Shown here piece by piece: positions 1-13,205 of a stretch of 64,000 nt of DNA. Every line of letters starts with the position of its first letter. Position 1 is the stretch's first letter. The DNA lies in the NCBI GenBank assembly GCA_963931865.1, contig OZ007518.1, forward strand, positions 1-64,000, given 5' to 3'. A program made the position numbers and the translations under genes. The notes under the pieces were generated by a model, which saw nothing but the letters and a program-made list of their open reading frames with translations, did not search any database and had not been told where the DNA came from. The DNA is from Axinella damicornis (Eukaryota; Porifera; Demospongiae; Axinellida; Axinellidae).

Positions 1-1160
1 CAAATGTGACTGGTGCGTCCTAGTTGCCTTCCAGAGTGGGTGCTGTCAACGCACTTTTGAAACCTCACTGAGGTTACAATCAAAATCGGGACGCTAACGT
101 CCCAATTTTTTCCTGAACCTCAAATGGCAAATGTGACTGGTGCGTCCTAATTGCCTTCCAGAGTGGGTGATGTCAAGACACTTTTGAAACCTCACTGAGG
201 TTACAATCAAAATCGGGACGCTAACGTCCCAATTTTTTCCTGAACCTCAAATGGCAAATGTGACTTGTGCGTCCTAATTGCCCTCCAGAGTGGGTGCTGT
301 CAAGACACTTTTGAAACCTCACTGAGGTTACAATCAAAATCGGGACGCTAACGTCCCAATTTTTTCCTGAACCTCAAATGGCAAATGTGAATGGTGCGTC
401 CTAATTGCCTTCCAGAGTGGGTGCTGTCAAGAAACTTTTGAAACCTCACTGAGGGTACAATCAAAATCGGGACGCTAACGTCCCAATTTTTTCCTGCACC
501 TCAAATGGCAAATGTGACTGGTGCGTCCTAATTGCCTTCCAGAGTGGGTGCTGTCAAGACACTTTTGAAACCTCACTGAGGTTACAATCAAAATCGGGAC
601 GCTAACGTCCCAATTTTTTCCTGAACCTCAAATGGCAAATGTGACTGGTGCGTCCTAATTGCCTTCCAGAGTGGGTGATGTCAAGACACTTTTGAAACCT
701 CACTGAGGTTACAATCAAAATCGGGACGCTAACGTCCCAATTTTTTCCTGAACCTCAAATGGCAAATGTGACTGGTGCGTCCTAATTGCCTTCCAGAGTG
801 GGTGCTGTCAAGACACTTTTGAAACCTCACTGATGTTACAATCAAAATCGGGACGCTAACGTCCCAATTTTTTCCTGAACCTCAAATGGCAAATGTGAAT
901 AGTGCGTCCTAATTGCCTTCCAGAGTGGGTGCTGTCAAGACACATTTGAAACCTCACTGAGGTTACAATCAAAATCGGGACGCTAATGTCCCAATTTTTT
1001 TTCTGAACCTCAAATGGCAAATCTGAATAGTGCGTCCTAATTGCCTTCCTGAGTGGGTGCTGTCAAGATGCTTTTGAAACCTCACTGACGTTTCAATCAA
1101 AATTGGGACGCTCACTGAGGTTACACACAAAATAGGGACGGTGACGTCCCAATTTTTCCC
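1..1160. repeat. 127-bp tandem satellite (about 9 copies)
   Basis: Copies start at about 1, 128, 255, 382, 509, 636, 763, 890 and 1018, a constant 127-bp period. The first eight are nearly identical and the last decays after about 1080. Every unit holds two short palindromes: AACCTCA-C-TGAGGTT (7-bp arms) and GGGACG-CTAA-CGTCCC (6-bp arms, 4-nt loop), followed by a T-run. No coding potential is seen. The array is cut by the window start. Confidence 0.95.
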
Positions 1161-1884
1161 ACATGGACTAGGAACTTAACCTCATATTTCAAACAAAACG
1201 GCAAGCCCCCACGATTCAAATGATATGTTTAATTCTGCTTAGAAACGTCTGGTTTCAAATTGGGACGTTAGGACGTTTTGTCCCAAAAAATACTGAATTC
1301 AATCTACTCATCAATCTAAACATTTCGCACATACCAAAATTTCAAAATGAACATACTCAATAAAAAGTGGACATTCCTAACTATTTTATAGTCCCAACAG
1401 ACTAAAAAATTGATTGACAGTCTAATTAATTCATTAACAATTAAATAACTGAGTAATCAACTCATTAATTAGCAAACTGATTAACCCTTTAGGGCCCATA
1501 GTGCCAAAGGTGCATAATTAGCATCCTTTCACACTATGGCTTCTCACTTAGCGGTGACGGACAGCCTTTGACTAGCACTGCTCCTGGAGTCTTGTCAGTA
1601 GTCCCCCTCTGTATAACTACAGAATTAACCCTTTGACCCCGAGGCGCATGCGCAGAAATCAATCGCGTGGCTACACAAACGCTAATGAAAAATGGCGATT
1701 TTTGTGTTGTATCGATTCATTGGCATTGTATCTTGTAAAATAGCTGAGTTCAGGTATTGATAGTTATACTTATTTGGCTTGAAAACAAACCTGCTTCGTT
1801 CCTGAAGTAGTCCCGCGACTTGACAGTGAGGCCTGGGAAAGACACAACGGTGGAAACGCGGGTTGTCGCAGTGCTCTCAAGAAT
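1161..1884. other. Non-coding spacer with TTAA-CCCTTT motifs
   Basis: AT-rich spacer between two satellites, with no gene seen. Two TTAA-CCCTTT motifs occur in the same orientation (1481 and 1625); the second reads TTAA then CCCTTTGACCCCGAGG, which resembles a piggyBac-type end (TTAA target, YCTTTG start). A matching opposite end was not found, so this is at most a solo end. The GGGACG/CGTCCC theme of the first satellite persists to about 1290. Confidence 0.4.
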
Positions 1885-4640
1885 CAACTGATTAAACAGT
1901 TGATCAACCACACAAGCTGTAGATAAATTAATCAAGCAGTTGATCAACTGATTAAGCGTTTCATGAACCAATCAACCAGTTGATCAACAGTTTAAGCAGC
2001 TGATCAACCGATTAAAGCAGTTGATCAACAAATCAAGCAGTTGAGCAACTGATCAAACAGTTGATCAACTAATCAAGTGATTAAGCAGTTGATCAACCAA
2101 TCAAACAGTACATCAAATAATCAAGTAGTTGACCAAACGATCAAACAGTTGATCGACTAATCAAGCAGTCAACTGATTAAGCTGCTGATCAACCAATCAA
2201 ACAGTTGCTCATCTGATTAAGCTGTTGATCAACCAATCAAGCGGTTGATCAAGCGATCAAGCAGTTGATCAACTAATCAAACAGTTGATCAACTGATTGA
2301 GCTGTTCATGAACTATCAAGCAGTTGATCAACTAATCAAGCAGTTGATCAACTAATCAATCAGTTGATCAGCCGATTAAATAATTGATTAGTTGATCAAC
2401 TGCTTGATTGGCTAATCAATCTAATCAAGCAGTTGATATACCGATCCAGCAGTTGATCATCTAATCAAGCAGTTGATCAGCTCATAAAGCATTTGATCAA
2501 CTAATCAAGCAGTTGATCAAACAACCAAGCTGTTGGTCTACTGATCAATCGGTTGATCAACTGATTATGCAGTTCATGAGCAATCAAATAGTTGATCAAC
2601 AGATTAAGCAGCTGATCAACCGATCAAGCAGTTGATCAACTATTCAAGCAGTTGATCAACCAATCAAGCAGTTGATAAGCCAATCAAGTAGTTGACCAAC
2701 TAATCAAGCAGTTGATCTACCGATCAAGCAGTTGATCTACCGATCAAGCTGTTGATCAACTGATCAAGCAGTTTGTCAGCTGATCAAGCAGTTGATCAAC
2801 TAATCAAGCAGTTGATCAACTGAACAAGCTGTTGATCACCAAATGAAACATTTGATCACCTCATTAAGCAGTTGATCTACCAATCAAGCTGTTGATCTAC
2901 TAATCAAGCAGTTGATCAACTGATTAAGCAGTTCATAAACCAATCAAATAGTTGATCAGCAGATTAAGCAGCTGATCAACCGATCAAGCAGTTGATCATG
3001 TATTCAAGCAGTTGATCAACCAATCAAGCAGTTGATAAACTAATCAAGCAGTTGATACACCGATCAAGCAGTTGATCTACCGATCAAGCAGTTGATCAGC
3101 TATCAAGCAGTTGATCATCTGTTTAAGCTGTTGATCAGCCAATCAAGCACTTGATCAACTGACTAAGCAGTTGATCAACCAATCAAGCAGTTGATCTACT
3201 AATCAAGCAGTTGATCAACTGATTCAGCAGTTTATCAACAAATTAAAAAGTTGATCACCTAATCAAGCCATTGATCAAGCTATCAAGCAGTTGATCGACA
3301 AATCAAGCAGTTGAGCAAATGATTAAGCAGTTCGTGAACCAACCAAACAGTTGATCAACTGATTAGCAAGCTCATCAACCGATCAAGCAGTTGATCTGCT
3401 AATGAAGCTGTTGATCTACTGATTCAGTAGTTTATCTACAAATCAAAAGTTGATAAACTAATCAAGCCATTGATCAAGCGATCAAGCAGTTGATCGACTA
3501 ATCAAGCAGTGAGCAAATGATCAAGCAGTTCATGAACCAACCAAACAGTTGATCAACAGATTAACCAGCTCTTCAACAGATCAAGTGGTTGACCTAATAA
3601 TCAAGCAGTTGATCAGCCGATCAAGCAGTTGATCAACTAATCAAGCAGTTGATCAACTGATTTGGCGTTTATCAATTAATCAAACAGCTGATCAAATAAT
3701 CAAGCTGTTGAACAAGCGATAAAACACTTGATCAACAAATCAAACAGTTGATCAACAGATTTAGCAGCTGATCCACGGATCAAGCACGTGATGAACCAAC
3801 TAAGCACTTGATCAACCGATAAAGCAGCTGATCAACTAATCAAGAAGTTGATCAACTAATTAAGCATTTCATGAAGTAATCAAAGAGTAGATTAAGCAGC
3901 TGATCCCCGATCAAGCAGTTGATCAACTAATCAAGCAGCTGATAAACCGATCTAGCAGTTGATCAACTATCAACTGATTAAGCAGTTGATCAATCAATCA
4001 AATAGTTCATCAGAAATTCAAGCAGTAGATCAAGCGATCAAGCAGTTGATCAACTAATCAAGCAGTTGATCAACTGATTAAGCAGTTCATAAACCAACCA
4101 AACTGTTGATCAACAGATAAAGCAGCTGATCAACCGATCAAGCAGTTAACCAACTGATTAAGCAGTTGATCAATCAATCAAACAGTTCATCAGATACTCA
4201 AGCGATCAAGAAGTTGATCAACTAATCAAGCAGTTGATCAACAGCTTAAGCAGTTCATGAACCAATCAAAGTGTTGATCAACAGATTAAGCAGCTGATCA
4301 ACCGATCAAGCAGTTGATCAACTAATCAGGCAGTTGATCTACCGATCAAGCAGTTGATCAACTGATCAAGCAGTTGATCTACCGATCAAGCGGTTGACCA
4401 ACTAATCAAGCTGTTGATCAACCGATCAAGCAGTTGATCCCCTAATTGAGCTGTTGATCAACTGGTTAAGCAGTTCATGAACCAACCAAACAGTTGATCA
4501 ACAGATTAAGCAGCAAATCAACAGATCAGGCAGTTGATCAACTAATCAAGCAGTTGATCAACCAATCCAGCAATTGATCAACTAATCAAACAGTTGATCT
4601 ACCTATCAACTAGTTGATCAACTGATCATTTAACTAGTTG
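1885..4640. repeat. 20-22-bp TTGATCAA satellite
   Basis: About 2.75 kb of a degenerate 20-22-bp unit built on the 10-bp palindrome GTTGATCAAC followed by TAATCAAGCA or similar. Roughly 130 copies, with many point variants (TTGATCTA, CTGATCAG, TTCATGAA). Each unit carries a GATC palindrome, so the whole array is self-complementary at short range. No open frame of note. Confidence 0.93.
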
Positions 4641-5280
4641 ATTGATTAATTAAAAATTCATTTAATCAATTGATCTATTAATTAGTATAAACAGTTATTT
4701 AACAATTAAAAAGTTAATCATAATTAATTGTTAATTAATAGTTGCTTAATTGTTTGTTAATCGTCAATGAATTATTTATTAATTAATTAATCGGTAATCA
4801 CTTAATCGATATTAATTACTTAATTGATGGTTAATTAATTGATTTGTAGTTAATTAACATATTTATGGATAAAGAAATTTTAAATCAATAGTTAATTAAT
4901 TTATTAATAGCTAACAAATAGTTAATTAACTAATTAATATTTAATTCATAAATCAAAAGTTAATTAATTATTCAAATGTTAATTAATAAAGTTAATTCAT
5001 TGATTTGTTAATTAATTGATTAATAGTTAAATTAATTAATTAATTTAAAAGTAATCAATTAATTAATTAATAGTTAATTAATTAATTGTCAATTAATGGT
5101 TATTTAATTTCTCAATATTTAATTAATTAATAACCGTTAAGTTACAGTTAATCAATTAATTAATTGTGGATTAATTGTCAATTAATTAATTGTTAATTAA
5201 TAGTTATTAAATTACTTAATAGCTATTTAATAGTTAATTAATTAATTAATAGTTCTTAATTAATAGTTAATTAATGTAAC
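4641..5280. repeat. TTAATTAA-rich low-complexity block
   Basis: Almost pure A/T sequence made of overlapping TTAATTAA, TTAATTGA and AGTTAATTAATT words. It directly continues the TTGATCAA satellite and looks like an AT-decayed extension of it: each GATC core is replaced by AATT. No coding signal. Confidence 0.8.
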
Positions 5281-5606
5281 CTCAACCCTCACCAATGGTT
5301 TTGGGACGATAAAATTTTAACAAAATTGACAAAATTGGGACTTGCCACGACATTAAATTTGGGACGACACCAACCTTTGTCGGGACGTGGCATTCGAGGC
5401 TCAAAATGTTAATTGGGACGCTGAGAAAGGCTTTCGGGACACCACTTAGGGTTATAAATTCAAATTTGGGACGCTACAGAATAAAATAGAAAAGTCGAAA
5501 ATGTCCCGAAATATCAGAAAACGTCCCGAAATATTCCGAAAACGTCCCATTTACAAAAATTAGGACGATTTTTGAGCAAAAACGTCCTTTTTGGGACGTA
5601 AGTTCC
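5281..5606. other. GGGACG/CGTCCC-rich spacer
   Basis: About 325 bp with a dozen GGGAC(G) or CGTCCC words in both orientations, the same motif that forms the hairpin in the 127-bp satellite at the left edge of the window. It ends with two telomere-like repeats (CCCTAACCCTAA, about 5613-5624) that lead into the 31-bp satellite. No gene seen. Confidence 0.6.
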
Positions 5607-8187
5607 TGGCCCTAACCCTAACGCCAGCAATCCAATAATCACTTAACCCTAACGCCAGCAATCCAATAATCACTTAACCCTAACGCCAGCAATCCAATAA
5701 TCACTTAACCCTAACGCCAGCAATCCAATAATCACTTAACCCTAACGCCAGCAATCCAATAATCACTTAACCCTAACGCCAGCAATCCAATAATCACTTA
5801 ACCCTAACGCCAGCAATCCAATAATCACTTAACCCTAACGCCAGCAATCCAATAATCACTTAACCCTAACGCCAGCAATCCAATAATCACTTAACCCTAA
5901 CGCCAGCAATCCAATAATCACTTAACCCTAACGCCAGCAATCCAATAATCACTTAACCCTAACGCCAGCAATCCAATAATCACTTAACCCTAACGCCAGC
6001 AATCCAATAATCACTTAACCCTAACGCCAGCAATCCAATAATCACTTAACCCTAACGCCAGCAATCCAATAATCACTTAACCCTAACGCCAGCAATCCAA
6101 TAATCACTTAACCCTAACGCCAGCAATCCAATAATCACTTAACCCTAACGCCAGCAATCCAATAATCACTTAACCCTAACGCCAGCAATCCAATAATCAC
6201 TTAACCCTAACGCCAGCAATCCAATAATCACTTAACCCTAACGCCAGCAATCCAATAATCACTTAACCCTAACGCCAGCAATCCAATAATCACTTAACCC
6301 TAACGCCAGCAATCCAATAATCACTTAACCCTAACGCCAGCAATCCAATAATCACTTAACCCTAACGCCAGCAATCCAATAATCACTTAACCCTAACGCC
6401 AGCAATCCAATAATCACTTAACCCTAACGCCAGCAATCCAATAATCACTTAACCCTAACGCCAGCAATCCAATAATCACTTAACCCTAACGCCAGCAATC
6501 CAATAATCACTTAACCCTAACGCCAGCAATCCAATAATCACTTAACCCTAACGCCAGCAATCCAATAATCACTTAACCCTAACGCCAGCAATCCAATAAT
6601 CACTTAACCCTAACGCCAGCAATCCAATAATCACTTAACCCTAACGCCAGCAATCCAATAATCACTTAACCCTAACGCCAGCAATCCAATAATCACTTAA
6701 CCCTAACGCCAGCAATCCAATAATCACTTAACCCTAACGCCAGCAATCCAATAATCACTTAACCCTAACGCCAGCAATCCAATAATCACTTAACCCTAAC
6801 GCCAGCAATCCAATAATCACTTAACCCTAACGCCAGCAATCCAATAATCACTTAACCCTAACGCCAGCAATCCAATAATCACTTAACCCTAACGCCAGCA
6901 ATCCAATAATCACTTAACCCTAACGCCAGCAATCCAATAATCACTTAACCCTAACGCCAGCAATCCAATAATCACTTAACCCTAACGCCAGCAATCCAAT
7001 AATCACTTAACCCTAACGCCAGCAATCCAATAATCACTTAACCCTAACGCCAGCAATCCAATAATCACTTAACCCTAACGCCAGCAATCCAATAATCACT
7101 TAACCCTAACGCCAGCAATCCAATAATCACTTAACCCTAACGCCAGCAATCCAATAATCACTTAACCCTAACGCCAGCAATCCAATAATCACTTAACCCT
7201 AACGCCAGCAATCCAATAATCACTTAACCCTAACGCCAGCAATCCAATAATCACTTAACCCTAACGCCAGCAATCCAATAATCACTTAACCCTAACGCCA
7301 GCAATCCAATAATCACTTAACCCTAACGCCAGCAATCCAATAATCACTTAACCCTAACGCCAGCAATCCAATAATCACTTAACCCTAACGCCAGCAATCC
7401 AATAATCACTTAACCCTAACGCCAGCAATCCAATAATCACTTAACCCTAACGCCAGCAATCCAATAATCACTTAACCCTAACGCCAGCAATCCAATAATC
7501 ACTTAACCCTAACGCCAGCAATCCAATAATCACTTAACCCTAACGCCAGCAATCCAATAATCACTTAACCCTAACGCCAGCAATCCAATAATCACTTAAC
7601 CCTAACGCCAGCAATCCAATAATCACTTAACCCTAACGCCAGCAATCCAATAATCACTTAACCCTAACGCCAGCAATCCAATAATCACTTAACCCTAACG
7701 CCAGCAATCCAATAATCACTTAACCCTAACGCCAGCAATCCAATAATCACTTAACCCTAACGCCAGCAATCCAATAATCACTTAACCCTAACGCCAGCAA
7801 TCCAATAATCACTTAACCCTAACGCCAGCAATCCAATAATCACTTAACCCTAACGCCAGCAATCCAATAATCACTTAACCCTAACGCCAGCAATCCAATA
7901 ATCACTTAACCCTAACGCCAGCAATCCAATAATCACTTAACCCTAACGCCAGCAATCCAATAATCACTTAACCCTAACGCCAGCAATCCAATAATCACTT
8001 AACCCTAACGCCAGCAATCCAATAATCACTTAACCCTAACGCCAGCAATCCAATAATCACTTAACCCTAACGCCAGCAATCCAATAATCACTTAACCCTA
8101 ACGCCAGCAATCCAATAATCACTTAACCCTAACGCCAGCAATCCAATAATCACTTAACCCTAACGCCAGCAATCCAATAATCACTTT
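5607..8187. repeat. 31-bp satellite with telomere-like core, about 83 copies
   Basis: Perfect 31-bp periodicity (for example CCCT at 5647 then 5678). The unit runs CCCTAACGCCAGCAATCC then AATAATCACTTAA, so each unit junction contains TTAACCCTAAC, nearly two CCCTAA telomere repeats. No differences between copies were noticed by eye until the last, degenerate copy at about 8180-8215. Such homogeneity implies very recent amplification, strong gene conversion, or an assembly that collapsed or copied the consensus. Confidence 0.97.
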
Positions 8188-8232
8188 ACATCTAACAGTA
8201 GCAACCTAATAAATCACTGGCTAAAGAAAAGA

Positions 8233-8307
8233 AATTCCCAATCCCGGACTTGAACTTCCCACCTACAGTTCACTAGTTACCCTCCTAGTCAACTACACCA
8301 CATACCC
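8233..8307 (-). pseudogene. tRNA-like sequence (Pol III A and B boxes)
   Basis: On the minus strand an A-box-like TGGTGTAGTTG is followed about 40 nt later by a B-box-like AGTTCAAGTCC (plus-strand 8246-8256), then a T-rich stretch. The spacing is that of a tRNA, but I could not draw a good anticodon stem or acceptor stem. It is therefore a tRNA pseudogene or tRNA-derived SINE head. A second tRNA-like cassette lies at 28.44-28.53 kb. Confidence 0.4.
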
Positions 8308-8705
8308 ACCACCCACATTATACAACACTAACTTGCTATATAAACCTCAAGCTAGGTAGCAGTAAAGACACCTTCCTGTGATGGTTATTCCTGCATGCTT
8401 GAAAGGTTCTCTTACATTGCAGTTTGTTAACTCTTTGGGCACGGTCATTAACTCTTTAGGGTCCAAAATATATTGAAATCTCCCCCACAGCATTAAATGT
8501 GACCCTATGAGCTTAAACCACCCATTCACTGCTAATATTGAATTTACGTTACGAGGGTTCAAAGTTCAATGGCTCCTAAGCGAATATTGATCGCTTGCGC
8601 TACTTCTAACGCGCGTAACAACTGAAAGCGTAGGACTTCCCATTCGCAACTCGAGATTATTGAATGCATACTTGCTTGCTATTGTTCGATGGCTTCGCAA
8701 ACCGG
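8308..8705. other. Non-coding spacer between satellites
   Basis: Unique-looking sequence between the 31-bp and 22-bp satellites. It holds two TTAA-CTCTTT motifs (about 8428 and 8449) like those at the ends of piggyBac-type elements, but no paired end was found. The 71-codon minus-strand open frame here has no recognisable features. Confidence 0.35.
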
Positions 8706-11125
8706 AATGACGATTGCAGCATCCCTGGATGGCGATCATTTCCTCCCGGGATGAGGATCGATGAATCCCAGGATGGTAATCGATGCATCCGGGGTGGCGA
8801 TCAATATAGCATGGGATGGCGTCGCAGCCTCCCAGGATGGCAATCGATGCATCCCCGCATGGCGATCAATGCATCCCGGGATGGTGATCATGCATCCCAG
8901 GATGCATGGCTATCATTGCATCCTGGGATGGAGATCTCGAGATGACGATCGATGCATCCTGGGATGGCGATCGCGGCATCCCTGGATGGCTAACGATGCA
9001 TCCCGGGTTGTCTTCTTGGGATGGCGATCGCAGCATCCCTGGATGGCGATCGATGCACCCGGGATGACGATCGCAGCACCCCTCGATGGCGATCGTTTCA
9101 TCTCGGGATGGCGATCGATGCATCACGGGATAGTGATCGATGCATCCGGGGGTGGCGATCGATACACCAGCAGTGGCGTTGCAGCATCTTTGGTTGGCGA
9201 TCGATGCATCTCGAGATAGTGATCATGTATCCCCTGATGGCTATCATTGCATCTCGGGATGGAGATCGATGCATCCCAGGATGGCTATCATTGCATCCGG
9301 GGATGGAGATCTCGAGATGACGATCGATGCATCCCGGGATGGCTATCGATGCATCCCGGGTTGTCTTCTTGGGATGGCGATCGCAGCATCCCTGGATGGC
9401 GATCGATGCATCCCGGGATTGCGATCGATGCACCCGGGATGACGATCGCAGCACCCCTCGGTGGCGATCGTTTCATCTCGGGATGGCAATCGATGCATCA
9501 CGGGATGGTGATCGATGCATCCGGGGGTGGCGATCGATACACCAGGAGTGGCGTTGCAGCATCCCTGGTTGGCGATCGATGCTTCTCGAGATAGTGATCA
9601 TGTATCCCGTGATGGCTATCATTGCATCTCGGGATGGAGATCGATGCATCCCTGGATGGCCATCATTGCATCCCGGGATGGAGCTATTGAAATGACGATC
9701 GATGCATCCCGGGATGGCAATCGCAGTATCCCTGGATGGCTATCATTGCATCCCAAAATGGCGATGGATGCATCCCCGGATGGTGATCGATGCATCCTCG
9801 GGTGGCGATCGATACAGCACGGGATGGCGTCGCAGCCTCCAACGATGGTGATCGATGCATTCCGGGATGGCGATCGATGCATAACGTGATGGTGATCATG
9901 CATCCCAGGATGGTTATCATTGCATCCCGGGATGGAGTCTCAAGATGGCGATCGATGCATCCCGGGATGGCGATCGATGCATCCCTGGATGGCGATCGAT
10001 ACATCCCGGGATGGCGATCGATGCATCCCGGGATGGTGATCATTGCATCCCGGGATGGAGATCTCGAGATGACCATCGATGCATCCCGGGATGGCGATCG
10101 CAGTATCCCTGGATGGCTATCGTTTTCATCCCGGGATGGCTTCTTGGGATGGCGATCGCAGCATCCCTGGATGGCGATCGATGCATCCCGGGATGGTAAT
10201 CCATGAATCCCGGGATGGCGATCAATGCATCCAGGGACGGCGATCGATGCATCCGTGGATGGCGATCGTACACCACTGGATGGCGTCGCAGCATCCATGG
10301 ATGGCGATCGATGCATCCGCGGATGGCGATCGATGCATCCGCGGATGGCGATCCATACACCACTGGATATGGCGTCGCAGCATCCCTGGATGGCGATCGA
10401 TGCATCCCGGGATGGTGATCATGTATCCCGGGATGGCTATCATTGCATCTCGGAATGGAGATCGATTAATCTCGCGATGGCATCTAGGGATGGCGATCGA
10501 TGCACCCCGGGATGGAGATCGCAGCATCCCTGGATGGCGATCGTTTCGTCCTAGGATGGCGATCGATGCATTCCAGGATTGTGATCATGCATCACGGAAT
10601 GGCTATCATTACAACCCATGATGGAGATCGACGCATCCCTGGATGGCGATCGATGCATCCCGGGATGGCGATCGATGCATCCCGGGATGGTGATCATGCA
10701 TCCCAGGATGGTTACCATTGCATCCCGGGATGGAGATCTCGAGATGGCGATCGATGTATCACGGGATGGCGATCGATGCATCCCGGGATGGCGATCGATA
10801 CATCCCGGGATGGCGATCGATGCATCCCGGGATAGTGATCATTGTATCCCAGGATCGAGATCTCGAGATGACCATCGATGCATCCCGGGATGGCGATCGC
10901 AGTATCCCTGGATAGCTATCATTTTCATCCCGGGATGGCTTCTTGGGATGGCGATCGCAGCATCCCTGGATGGTGATCAATGCATCCCGGGATGGTGATT
11001 GATGAACCCCGGGATAGCTATCGATGCATCCCGAGATGGCGATCGATACATCCCGGGATGGCAATCGATGCATCCCGGGATGGTGATCCTTGCATCCCGG
11101 GATGGAGATCTCGAGATGACCATCG

Positions 11126-12719
11126 ATGCATCCCTGGATGGCGATCGCAGTATCGCTGGATGGCTTTCGTTTTCATCCCGGGATGGCTTCTTGGGATGGC
11201 GATCGCAGCATCCCTGGACGGCGATCGATGCATCCCGGGATGGTGAGCGATGAATCCCTGCATGGCGATCAATGCATCCCGGGATGGCGATCGATACATC
11301 CCGGGATGGCAATCGATGCATCCCGGGATGGTGATCATTGCATCCCGGGATGGAGATCTCGAGATGACCATCGATGCATCCCGGGATGGCGATCGCAGTA
11401 TCCCTGGAAGGCTATCGTTTTCATCCGGGATGGCTTCTTGGGATGGCGATCGCAGCATCCTGGATGGCGATCAATGCATCCAGGGACGGCGATCGATGCA
11501 TCCGTGGATGGCGGTCGTACACAACTGGATGGCGTCGCAGCACCCCGGGATGGCGATCGATGCATCCCGGGATGGCGATCGATGCATCCACGGATGATGA
11601 TCGATACACCACTGGATGGCGTCGCAGCATCCCTGGATGGCGATCGTTTCGTCCTAGGATGGCGATCGATGCATCCCAGGATTGTGATCATGCATCACGG
11701 AATGGCTATCATTACAACCCATGATGGAGATCGATGCATACCGGGATGGTCATCGATGCATCCGCGGGTGGAGATCGATACACCACGGGTTGGCGTCGCA
11801 GCCTCCCAGGATGGCGATCGCAGCATCCCTGGATGGCGATCGAAGCATCCCGGGATGGCGATCGATGCATCCCGGGATGGTGATCCTTGCATCCCGGGAT
11901 GGAGATCTCGAGATGACCATCGATGCATCCCTGGATGGCGATCGCAGTATCGCTGGATGGCTTTCGTTTTCATCCCAGGATGGCTTCTTGGGATGGCGAT
12001 CGCAGCATCCCTGGACGGCGATCGATGCATCCCGGGATGGTGAGCGATGAATCCCTGCATGGCGATCAATGCATCCCGGGATGGCGATCGATACATCCCG
12101 GGATGGCAATCGATGCATTCCGGGATGGTTATCATTGCATCCCGGGATGGAGATCTCGAGATGACCATCGATGCATCCCGGGATGGCGATCGCAGTATCC
12201 CTGGAAGGCTATCGTTTTCATCCGGGATGGCTTCTTGGGATGGCGATCGCAGCATCCTGGATGGCGATCAATGCATCCAGGGACGGCGATCGATGCATTC
12301 GTGGATGGCGGTCGTACACAACTGGATGGCGTCGCAGCACCCCGGGATGGCGATCGATGCATCCCGGGATGGCGATCGATGCATCCGCGGATGATGATCG
12401 ATACACCACTGGATGGCGTCGCAGCATCCCTGGATGGCGATCGTTTCGTCCTAGGATGGCGATCGATGCATCCCAGGATTGTGATCATGCATCACGGAAT
12501 GGCTATCATTACAACCCATGATGGAGATCGACGCATCCCGGGATGGTGATCGATGCATCCGCGGGTGGAGATCGATACACCACGGGATGGCGTCGCAGCC
12601 TCCCAGGATGGCGATCGCAGCATCCCTGGATGGCGATCGATGCATCCCGGGATGGCGATCGATGCATCCCGGGATGGTGATCATGCATCCCAGGATGGTT
12701 ACCATTGCATCCCGGGATG
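11126..12719. repeat. 797-bp tandem duplication inside the 22-bp satellite
   Basis: Variant units in 11126-11922 reappear in the same order 797 bp downstream (11923-12719); for example equivalent landmarks at 11250/12047 and 11374/12171. A related, rearranged third block follows the LINE fragment at about 13.47-14.04 kb. This is a higher-order repeat made by unequal exchange. Confidence 0.85.
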
Positions 12720-13205
12720 GAGATCTCGAGATGGCGATCGATGTATCACGGGATGGCGATCGATGCATCACGGGATGGCGATCGATACATCCCGGGATGG
12801 CGATCGATGCATCCCGGGATGGTGATCATTGTATCCCAGGATCGAGATCTCGAGATGACCATCGATGCATCCTGGGATGGCGATCGCAGTATCCCTGGAT
12901 AGCTATCATTTTCATCCCGGGATGGCTTCTTGGGATGGCGATCGCAGCATCCCTGGATGGTGATCAATGCATCCCGGGATGGTGATTGATGAACCCCGGG
13001 ATAGCGATCGATGCATCCCGAGATGGCGATCGATACATCCCGGGATGGCGATTGATGCATCCCGGGATGGTGATCATTGTATCCCAGGATCGAGATCTCG
13101 AGATGACCATCGATGCATCCCAGGATGGCGATCGCAGTATCCCTGGATAGCTATCATTTTCATCCCGGGATGGCTTCTTGGGATGGCGATCGCAGCATCC
13201 CTAGG

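Noticed and set aside
5607..8187. CRISPR-like array of 31-bp repeats
   Set aside because: The repeats are contiguous with no spacers, and the genes in the window are spliced eukaryotic genes.
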